NCBI RefSeq assembly: GCF_023653455.1
Contig: NZ_JAKEDR010000047.1
Span: 1-20,640, forward strand
Direction of reading: 5' to 3'
Length of the DNA: 20,640 nucleotides
Source: Paraclostridium ghonii
Lineage (GTDB): Bacteria; Bacillota; Clostridia; Peptostreptococcales; Peptostreptococcaceae
Position numbers and translations under genes: made by a program. Below, piece by piece: positions 14,654-20,640 of this stretch. The notes below the pieces were generated by a model. The model made no database searches. It had not been told where the DNA came from and saw only the letters and a program-made list of their open reading frames with translations. Position 1 is the first letter of the stretch. Every line of letters begins with the position of its first letter.

Positions 14654-15373
14654 TTATAGTAATTTAAAATCTTTTAAAGCTTTATTTTTAAAATCTTCAG
14701 ATGTTCTAGGAATTCCCTGGTATGCAGATAATGAATTTAAAATATTGGTTCCATGCATTAGCACCATAACGTATTCATGCAAAAGGTATTCATGTGTTAA
14801 ATGAACTACATCACCATGATTTACATATTTATAACGTAATCCATTAATGTATGAATTAACATCATAGATTAATGCATATAAGCCACAATGATGATCAGGT
14901 GTAGTAAAGGAAAGCATAGTATCAGTTGGTATATCATAAATATAAACATTTCTATTTATAATACATTGAGTGTCTGATTTAATTTGAAAATCTATTAGTT
15001 TTTGAAGATATTGAGGGTGCATTAGATTATCAGAATCAAAAGGAACTAAATATAAATAGTCATATCCAATTATGGATTCTTTCACAAAATCATCTTCACA
15101 TATTTGTTCAAATCCAATAGTTGAAATCATAGGTCTAAATATAATATTATTAGCAAGTTTAGGATATTTAGATAGAGCATCCAAAACTAAATCTTGGCTA
15201 TTGACATCATAGTAAATTAATGCCAAAAAATCTTGATAAGTTTGATTAATTAAGCTAAAATAAGTGTACTTTATAAACAAATCAATTCTATAATCTATCC
15301 ATTCTTTGGTTAATCTATTTTTTGATAAATCCATTGTATTAAAATTTATAGTAACAATTAATTTTTTTTTCAA
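14654..15373 (-). CDS. Glycosyltransferase-like protein (putative rhamnosyltransferase type)
   Basis: A 239-residue protein resembling the putative rhamnosyltransferase group of GT-A glycosyltransferases. The N-terminal INFNTMDLSKNRLTKEWIDYR, then FSLINQTYQDFLALIYYD (39-56) and VPFDSDNLMHP (110-120), follow that pattern; DSD at 113-115 would be the metal and nucleotide-sugar binding DxD motif. No membrane segment or signal peptide is seen, so it should be cytosolic. The start is TTG at 15373, eight bases from GGAGGT (15382-15387 on the other strand). No other sugar or cell-wall gene is near, so donor and acceptor are unknown. Both nearest coding neighbours are on the other strand and functionally unrelated. 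Confidence 0.7.
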   Translation of the reverse strand: MKKKLIVTINFNTMDLSKNRLTKEWIDYRIDLFIKYTYFSLINQTYQDFLALIYYDVNSQDLVLDALSKYPKLANNIIFRPMISTIGFEQICEDDFVKESIIGYDYLYLVPFDSDNLMHPQYLQKLIDFQIKSDTQCIINRNVYIYDIPTDTMLSFTTPDHHCGLYALIYDVNSYINGLRYKYVNHGDVVHLTHEYLLHEYVMVLMHGTNILNSLSAYQGIPRTSEDFKNKALKDFKLL

Positions 15374-15754
15374 TTAAAGTAACCTCCATGGTATTAAACA
15401 TAACTAAAAACTTTTAATAAAAAACTAGCCATATAAATTTTATAACAAGAGGCTAGTATATAATAATAATATGATTTATATGCCAAATAGGTTACATATA
15501 ATTTAAAAAGATTATTATATATATCTACTAATTTCTATTGTATTTTAGCATAAGCTAGATAGGTATTCCAATAAATATTTAATCATGTTATAAGTTTTGA
15601 GAATCGAATTCACCATTTAAATCAACGGAAATATGGATAAGAGAACTGCTAAGTTTATAGTCTAGCGGTTCTTTTTATGTTATTCTAAAATAGAGATATA
15701 ATTGTAAAAAATTTACATAAATACATATCTAAAATTTGTATAAGAGGAGAAACC
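15374..15754. other. Intergenic region without a gene; two hairpins
   Basis: This 381-base stretch lies between divergent genes. It has a hairpin with ACTAGCC (15424-15430) pairing with GGCTAGT (15451-15457), a terminator-like hairpin at 15642-15676, and the GAGGAG ribosome binding site of the radical SAM gene near its right end. I see no ORF with a ribosome binding site and no recognisable riboswitch. Confidence 0.6.
15642..15676 (+). terminator. Intrinsic terminator in the radical SAM gene leader region
   Basis: The stem AGAACTGCTA (15642-15651) pairs with TAGCGGTTCT (15663-15672), with one G-U pair, and is followed by five T. No plus-strand gene lies upstream for 1.2 kb, so it ends either a short RNA or an attenuated leader of the radical SAM gene. 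Confidence 0.65.
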
Positions 15755-17014
15755 ATGCTGACTAATATTTTAAGACCGATATTAAACAGGAACTTTAAGC
15801 CATTTGAATTTGTAAAATGCACCGATAATAATGATTTAGATTATGTGAATTTAAACAATAAAGATAATTTAGGATTATATATACATATACCATTTTGCAA
15901 AAGTATATGTTCTTTTTGTCCATACAATAAAGTGTTATATGACGAAAAGAAGGCTTTTGAATATAAAAAAGCTCTATTAAAAGAGATAAAACTAGCCAAT
16001 ATAAGATATAAAAAGCAGGATATAACATCTTTATATTTTGGAGGCGGAACGCCCGCCTTACTTATAGAATTCCTTGAAGAAATTATAGTTACTGTAAAAG
16101 AAAACTTCAATCTAAAAGGTAGTTTAGGAATAGAATTACATCCAAGTAATATAAATTTAAGATTATTGAATAAGTTAAAAAGTTTAGGATTTAATATGAT
16201 AAGTGTTGGAATTCAATCATTTAATAAAAATTGTTTAAAAAGTTTAGGAAGAAAAGAAAATAATGAAGTAGAAAAAATAAAGTTAATCAAAGAAGTGGGA
16301 TTTCAAACCATAGATATAGATTTAATATTTGGAATACCTAATCAAAGTATAGAAGATTTAAAAGAAGATGTAGCCTTGGCTTTTAAAATTGGAGCGACTC
16401 AAATTTCTACATATCCATTTATTGATTTTTCTTATGCTAACAATAAAAGAAAACCACTATCTGCTAATGAAAAGAAAAAAATGCTTTTTGAACTTGTAAA
16501 TATTGCAGAGAAAATAGGCTTAGAAAGAACCTCTGTATGGACTTTTGCTAAGCCTGATACAGAAAAATATTCTTCTATAACTAGAGAAAATTTTATAGGA
16601 TTAGGGCCAGGAGCTGCCTCATTATTTGATGATAAATTTAGATTAAATACTTTCTCAGTTGAAGAATATATAAATGCAATAAATAAAAATGAATTTCCTT
16701 GCGCTTTGGTGTTGAACTTCACTAAATTTTCAAGAAAATCTTATTGGCTATTTTGGAATGTTTATAATATGAATTTAGATAAAGAGCTTTATAAAAAGAT
16801 GTTTGATAGTGAGTTAAGTAAAGACTACAGATTTGAATTGAGTTTAGCGAAAAAAATGAATCTATTGAAGGAAGATGAATCAGGATATAAAGTTACTACA
16901 AAAGGTTCTTATTATTTTCATGTAGTAGAGCAAATTTATACTTCTCAATATATTGATAAGACGTGGAGCATTGCACAAAATAATCCATGGCCTAACAAGA
17001 TAAAATTATATTAA
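15755..17014 (+). CDS. HemN/HemW-like radical SAM protein
   Basis: This 419-residue radical SAM protein resembles the coproporphyrinogen-oxidase-like group. The 4Fe-4S cluster motif is CKSICSFC (Cys48, Cys52, Cys55) inside LYIHIPFC, followed by YFGGGTPALL (about 94-103), the ELHP glycine/Glu strand and SVGIQSFN, all typical of HemN/HemW. Later segments ENFIGLGPGAASLF and the C-terminal winged region also fit. The extra Cys that gives HemN its CxxxCxxCxC pattern is absent (CPYNK follows), so it is unlikely to be the classical oxidase. A haem chaperone (HemW) or haem-utilisation enzyme of the ChuW/HutW kind is possible. GAGGAG precedes the ATG. No other haem gene is nearby. Confidence 0.82.
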   Translation: MLTNILRPILNRNFKPFEFVKCTDNNDLDYVNLNNKDNLGLYIHIPFCKSICSFCPYNKVLYDEKKAFEYKKALLKEIKLANIRYKKQDITSLYFGGGTPALLIEFLEEIIVTVKENFNLKGSLGIELHPSNINLRLLNKLKSLGFNMISVGIQSFNKNCLKSLGRKENNEVEKIKLIKEVGFQTIDIDLIFGIPNQSIEDLKEDVALAFKIGATQISTYPFIDFSYANNKRKPLSANEKKKMLFELVNIAEKIGLERTSVWTFAKPDTEKYSSITRENFIGLGPGAASLFDDKFRLNTFSVEEYINAINKNEFPCALVLNFTKFSRKSYWLFWNVYNMNLDKELYKKMFDSELSKDYRFELSLAKKMNLLKEDESGYKVTTKGSYYFHVVEQIYTSQYIDKTWSIAQNNPWPNKIKLY

Positions 17015-17098
17015 ATGGTTAAGAAGAAGAGTTTTCAAAGGGAATCCTAAAAAATATGTCACAGAAATAGTAATGCCAATAACTAGGGAGGAATAATT

Positions 17099-17722
17099 AT
17101 GAAACATGAATGGAGAAAAAGAGAAAAGGAATATTATATACCAAAAGAAAAACCACAGTTAGTAGAAATACCAGAGTTTAAGTTTTTTACATTAAAAGGA
17201 AAAGGTAATCCAAATACAGAAGCATTCAAGGAATGTATAGGAGTATTGTACTCACTATCTTATGCAATTAGAATGATGCCTAAAAATGGCATAACTCCAG
17301 ATGGATACTTTGAATACACAGTATACCCATTAGAAGGAGTTTGGGATTTAACAGAACAAGGTCGATTAAACGAAACTTTAAATAAAGACGAACTTATTTA
17401 TAAATTAATGATTAGACAACCTGATTTTGTAACAGAGGAAATTGTAAAAATGGCTATGGAAATAGTTAAAAAGAAGAAGTATCATCCATTATTAGAAAAA
17501 GTTGAGTTTGAATCAATTAAAGATGGCCTTTCTGTTCAAATGCTTCATGTAGGACCATATGATGATGAACTAAGAACTTTTTCATTTATGAAAGATTTTT
17601 GTATTGAAAACAACCTAGAAATTAAAACTTTGGCTCATAAAGAAATTTATCTTTCAGATTTCAGAAAAACTGAAGCATCAAAATTAAAAACAGTGCTTAG
17701 ATATTTGGTAGAGCAAATATAG
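17099..17722 (+). CDS. GyrI-like small-molecule-binding domain protein
   Basis: A 207-residue cytosolic protein of the GyrI-like (SOUL-related effector-binding) family. Recognisable parts are the opening RKREKEYYIPKEKPQLVEIP, the FFTLKGKGNPNTEAFKECI strand-helix (29-47), and the late MLHVGPYDDELRTF (148-161) with the GPYD turn typical of this fold. There is no DNA-binding domain, so it is a stand-alone ligand-binding or enzyme-like member. GGGAGGAA precedes the ATG. It lies 85 bases after the radical SAM gene on the same strand, so the two could be co-transcribed, and its own terminator follows. Ligand and function are unknown. Confidence 0.8.
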   Translation: MKHEWRKREKEYYIPKEKPQLVEIPEFKFFTLKGKGNPNTEAFKECIGVLYSLSYAIRMMPKNGITPDGYFEYTVYPLEGVWDLTEQGRLNETLNKDELIYKLMIRQPDFVTEEIVKMAMEIVKKKKYHPLLEKVEFESIKDGLSVQMLHVGPYDDELRTFSFMKDFCIENNLEIKTLAHKEIYLSDFRKTEASKLKTVLRYLVEQI

Positions 17723-17778
17723 TAAAAGTATGTGAGACTGCCTATAGACTTGTGTAAATATAGTACTTAATACTCAAT

Positions 17779-17813
17779 ATTACTGGGATTTAATCAATTC
17801 TAGTAATTTTTTT
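17779..17813 (+). terminator. Terminator of the GyrI-like gene
   Basis: A 12-bp stem with arms 17779-17790 and 17796-17807, a 5-base loop, and a run of T from 17807 to 17813. Confidence 0.75.
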
Positions 17814-17887
17814 ATTGGGATATAAGAGATAGTACAATACGGAATTGGCTTCGATGTGTTTCGTCTCAACCATTGAAATCCACGAAA

Positions 17888-17923
17888 AGATATTGACATA
17901 AATTTATGTTAATATCTTTTTTT
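17888..17923 (+). terminator. Second intrinsic terminator downstream of the GyrI-like gene
   Basis: A 15-bp stem pairs 17888-17902 with 17903-17917 (a near-perfect palindrome with a G-U pair; a few central bases must form the loop) and is followed by a long T-run. It may end a short separate transcript. Confidence 0.65.
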
Positions 17924-18175
17924 ATAAGTAATTTTAATATTAGAGAAAAAGAATACAATGTTATTAAGTAAATTTATTTAAGCTTGTTGTAATAATAAAA
18001 ATAAAAAGTAGTTTGTAAGCAAAGGCTATAATTATACAAAAATAGTATAAAGCATAATACGCTAATAGTTACTGTTGATTTTATAGAACCTATTATAATT
18101 ATTAAATTTTTAATTGAATAATTTAAAGGATAGGTAGCTATGATAAAGTTAAACAAATAAATTAATTAATCATAA

Positions 18176-19216
18176 TCAATTATTTCTTAGACTTAATTGA
18201 TCTTTTACCCAGATCGCCATTTTTTGAACACGTATATCTTTATCATGGCAAGCTATATCAATGTATTCATCATAAGTAGGATTATAAGTATTTAGCATAG
18301 CATTAAGTGTATTAGTTTTCCATCTCCAAACATCATATTTAGATATATACCAAAACTTAGTACTTATGATATCTCTTAAAAAATTATAATCCATTTCAAT
18401 TATTTTTTCTAAAGATATTGAAATACTTAATTTTTCTAGATTTGGGAAGCTATTTTCTTCTGACCACTTATTTTTATTAAAAGGACAAATATCTTGGCAA
18501 ATATCACATCCATAAATCCATTTACCTATTGAACTATTATATTTCTCATTAGGTAAATCCCAACCACCCCAAGTTGTAAGACAAGAAATACAAGTATTTC
18601 TATTCATTACATAAGGTTCTAATAATGAATTTGTTGGACAAGCTTTGATACAAAGATTACAATTTGTTGGACAATTTTTTAAGTTTATATTTTCTTTTAA
18701 TGTAAGATCCTGATCGATAATCCAAGCTTCTAAATATACCCAAGAACCTGAAGCTGAATAGAAAAAATTATTCTTTCTTATAATTCCAAGACCTGCTTTA
18801 TGTGCAGCCCACCTTAAAGCTGTGACTCCAAACTTTCTATTAGTAGCTGTTTTTAGTCCTAATTTATTTAAATAGTTTTCAAATGATATACTATCTTGAT
18901 AATCTTTGGAATTTGTATCTATACGGCTATCTACTAAATAGTATTTTCCAATTAGGCCATCTAGATGGTTAGGGATTTTATATTTTCCATATATTCTTGT
19001 GCATACAATAACAGATTTAGCCCAAGGATAATCATTTTCTAAGTTAGAAAAACTATAAAATTCTTCTGTATATGGTTTTATTTCTGGAAATTTGTTTATA
19101 CGTTCAGTTAGTTTTTGAGAATAGTCTTTCATTTCATTTATTTGTATAATTCCACAGTTTTCATAACCTAGTTTTATAGCTTTATTTTTTATTTTATTTT
19201 CAAAATTTATTTCCAT
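18176..19216 (-). CDS. QueG-like protein with two 4Fe-4S clusters
   Basis: A 346-residue cytosolic protein resembling epoxyqueuosine reductase (QueG) and related corrinoid/iron-sulfur proteins. The C-terminal half has a double-cluster ferredoxin domain: Cys182, 186, 189 and 193 (CPTNCNLCIKACP), then Cys209, 212, 237, 240 and 244 (CISC ... GCDICQDICPFNK). AGLGIIRKNNFF with GSWVYLE (about 142-162) matches the cobalamin-binding region of QueG. However, the VDT segment holding QueG's catalytic Asp appears replaced (FGVTALRW), so true queuosine activity is doubtful. I chose ATG at 19216, served by AGGAG eight bases upstream, over an in-frame GTG at 19225. The divergent LysR gene suggests regulated expression. 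Confidence 0.8.
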   Translation of the reverse strand: MEINFENKIKNKAIKLGYENCGIIQINEMKDYSQKLTERINKFPEIKPYTEEFYSFSNLENDYPWAKSVIVCTRIYGKYKIPNHLDGLIGKYYLVDSRIDTNSKDYQDSISFENYLNKLGLKTATNRKFGVTALRWAAHKAGLGIIRKNNFFYSASGSWVYLEAWIIDQDLTLKENINLKNCPTNCNLCIKACPTNSLLEPYVMNRNTCISCLTTWGGWDLPNEKYNSSIGKWIYGCDICQDICPFNKNKWSEENSFPNLEKLSISISLEKIIEMDYNFLRDIISTKFWYISKYDVWRWKTNTLNAMLNTYNPTYDEYIDIACHDKDIRVQKMAIWVKDQLSLRNN

Positions 19217-19390
19217 TTTACACACTCCTATTTATGGTATATTATAAAATGCATTAAAGATTATTAAAATTTGTTATCTAACATACATTTGTATAAATTA
19301 TTGTATAGTAGATTTAAATATTTGTATAATTGAAATAAATAGAGTTAAGTATTGGAAATATCGATATATTAAAGAGGGTGTGAAATAAAT
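19217..19390. promoter_or_regulatory. Divergent promoter region of the QueG-like and LysR genes
   Basis: This 174-base AT-rich gap between divergent genes is the usual place for a LysR-type operator. Short imperfect inverted repeats of the T-N11-A kind are present, but none stands out from the base composition, so no operator is called. Confidence 0.45.
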
Positions 19391-20269
19391 TTGGAGATAA
19401 GACAATTAATAACATTTAAAAAAGTAGTTGAATTAGGAAGTCTGACTAAAGCAGCTCATTATTTAGGATATACTCAGTCAACCGTAACTACGCACATACA
19501 AGAATTAGAAAAAAGTATAGATGCTAAGTTATTTGATAGGATGGGAAGGAAAAATATAATAACAGAATCCGGAGAACAATTAATGGAGTATACTAAAGAA
19601 CTAATGATTACAATAGATAAGATAAATAGTATATCTGTTAATGGTGAAGTAAAAGGAGAAATAAAGATAGGTGCACCAGAGTCTATAACTGTGTACATGT
19701 TACAGTCAATACTAAAAGAATATAGAGAAAAATTTCCTAATGTAAAAATCAGTATAATAAATGGTAATTGTAATTATCTTAAAATGCTTTTATTTAAGGG
19801 AGAAATAGATATTACATTTTTAATGATGGAGGATTTTAAAGATGTAAATCTAGTAGTAAACAAAATAAAGGAAGAAAAATTAGTAATAATAGCTAACAAT
19901 GAATTTGATTTTAAAAATTTAGATTTTACACAGAAAAATAATAAGATAGATCAATGTATTATATATAATGAAAAAGATTGCAGCTATAGAATAGCCTTTG
20001 AAACTTACTTAGACTCACAAAAAATTATAGCTAATAATACGATGGAACTTTGGAGTATAGAATCAATAAAGCAATGTGTGAAAACAGGATTGGGAATATC
20101 TATACTTCCTGAAATAACTGTAAAAGAGGATATTGAAAAAGGTAATTTACAAGGAATTGAATTTGAAAGTATAGATAGAAAAATATGCTCATTACTTGTT
20201 TACCATAAAAATAAATGGCTTTCAAAATCTTTGATTGAGTTTATAAATATATGTAAAAAAATTAATTAA
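19391..20269 (+). CDS. LysR-family transcriptional regulator
   Basis: A 292-residue LysR-type regulator of normal length. The N-terminal winged helix-turn-helix (1-60) is clear: EIRQLITFKKVVELGSLTKA, then LGYTQSTVTTHIQELEKS and AKLFDRMGRKNIITESG. The substrate-binding domain spans about 88-290, starting GEIKIGAPESI. It acts as a DNA-bound tetramer whose activity depends on a small effector, not identifiable here. The start is TTG at 19391 with AGAGGGTG about ten bases upstream. It is divergent from the QueG-like gene, the usual arrangement of a LysR regulator and its target. Nothing links it to the microcompartment operon more than 5 kb away. Confidence 0.92.
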   Translation: MEIRQLITFKKVVELGSLTKAAHYLGYTQSTVTTHIQELEKSIDAKLFDRMGRKNIITESGEQLMEYTKELMITIDKINSISVNGEVKGEIKIGAPESITVYMLQSILKEYREKFPNVKISIINGNCNYLKMLLFKGEIDITFLMMEDFKDVNLVVNKIKEEKLVIIANNEFDFKNLDFTQKNNKIDQCIIYNEKDCSYRIAFETYLDSQKIIANNTMELWSIESIKQCVKTGLGISILPEITVKEDIEKGNLQGIEFESIDRKICSLLVYHKNKWLSKSLIEFINICKKIN

Positions 20270-20324
20270 GATAAATTAAAGCATATATAGAAAATAAAAA
20301 ATTTGACTTAATAGAGGAGAAATT

Positions 20325-20640
20325 ATGTTAGTTAGTTCTTATATTTTAGCTGTTATAAATATTGGAATATTTATAACTTTATTTTTTATACTAATGGATA
20401 AAAAAGGTTATGTTCATAGATATGAATTTGATATTCAGTGTATACTTACAAGTATAGGTTTACTTATTATGATTAAAAGCGGATTAAGTTTTGGAGTCGT
20501 ATCTTTACAAGAGATATTAAGGATGTTTTTAATTATGTATTTAATTTGTAAATTTTTTTATAGAATTGATTCGAGAAAATCTATTACTATCTCAGCAATA
20601 TACAGTTTAATTTATATTTTAGTAGGGTGTAGTATTTATT
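20325..20640 (+). CDS. N-terminal part of a multi-pass membrane protein (cut by window edge)
   Basis: An open frame of 105 codons runs off the right edge, starting at ATG 20325 after GAGGAGAAA. It encodes hydrophobic segments at about 4-23, 42-57, 66-82 and 90-105, separated by short charged loops such as MDKKGYVHRYEFD. This layout resembles the N-terminal membrane domain of AgrC/GHKL-type sensor histidine kinases, but no kinase motif lies within the window, so that is only a suggestion. It follows the LysR gene by 55 bases on the same strand with no terminator between them, so the two may be co-transcribed. Confidence 0.75.
   Translation, partial: MLVSSYILAVINIGIFITLFFILMDKKGYVHRYEFDIQCILTSIGLLIMIKSGLSFGVVSLQEILRMFLIMYLICKFFYRIDSRKSITISAIYSLIYILVGCSIY

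Larger units (their letters stand above)
17723..18175. other. Intergenic region with two terminators; possible small RNA
   Basis: This 453-base gap lies between convergent genes and holds two hairpin terminators (17779-17813, 17888-17920). Between them is a 70-base stretch that is less AT-rich than its surroundings, with a possible -10 (TACAAT, about 17833-17838) at its left. From 17921 to 18175 I see nothing but AT-rich sequence. Confidence 0.5.

Noticed and set aside
17845..17887. A possible lone CRISPR repeat (sequence containing ATTGAAAT)
   Set aside because: It occurs once, with no regularly spaced copies and no cas gene in the window.
17974..18156. A 60-codon hydrophobic minus-strand ORF after the QueG-like gene
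   Set aside because: It has no ribosome binding site, and its Phe/Ile/Tyr-rich composition is what AT-rich non-coding sequence gives.

Overview
The window is AT-rich DNA with strong GGAGG-type ribosome binding sites, frequent TTG/GTG starts and many short intrinsic terminators. Together with the protein families present, this points to a low-GC Gram-positive anaerobe of the class Clostridia, probably Clostridium or Peptostreptococcaceae. The assignment comes from sequence style and gene content only; no rRNA or tRNA gene is present.

Layout. The left edge (78-755) holds a YczE-type membrane protein. Convergent to it is a minus-strand block: a GltS-type glutamate/Na+ symporter (881-2146), an NCS2 xanthine/uracil-type permease (2320-3657) and a cyclase-family metal hydrolase (3697-4389). 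From a 225-bp divergent intergenic region, a long plus-strand cluster runs from 4615 to 13720: formiminotransferase, dihydropyrimidinase/allantoinase-like amidohydrolase, isochorismatase-like cysteine hydrolase, UbiX, UbiD, three BMC-H shell proteins, two unrecognised Lys/Asn-rich small proteins, one BMC-P vertex protein and an adenine-deaminase-like amidohydrolase. The rest is ordinary chromosome: a ProX-type deacylase, a glycosyltransferase-like protein, a HemW-like radical SAM protein, a GyrI-like protein, a QueG-like iron-sulfur protein with a divergent LysR regulator, and the start of a membrane protein cut by the right edge.

Main interpretation. The cluster reads as a bacterial microcompartment for anaerobic purine-ring breakdown. 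The classical clostridial xanthine route has six steps: xanthine, 4-ureido-5-imidazolecarboxylate, 4-amino-5-imidazolecarboxylate, 4-aminoimidazole, 4-imidazolone, formiminoglycine, then glycine plus formimino-tetrahydrofolate. Each step has one chemically suitable candidate enzyme here, and the permease can supply the substrate. The locus has no aldehyde dehydrogenase, phosphotransacylase or alcohol dehydrogenase, so it is not a standard aldehyde metabolosome; a plausible purpose is to contain unstable aminoimidazole/imidazolone intermediates. From memory, a xanthine-utilisation class of BMC loci has been proposed by genome surveys; I cannot confirm here how closely this locus matches it or whether any step has been shown experimentally.

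A second notable feature is a family of three long hairpin elements (7120-7227, 7891-8026, 13727-13866). They lie between genes of the cluster and at its end. They share a conserved asymmetric internal loop (GCTCC opposite TGTCGC, next to an ACAAG/CTTGT helix). In one copy this loop is circularly permuted relative to the other two, which suggests a structured RNA (or single-strand DNA) module rather than a simple terminator.
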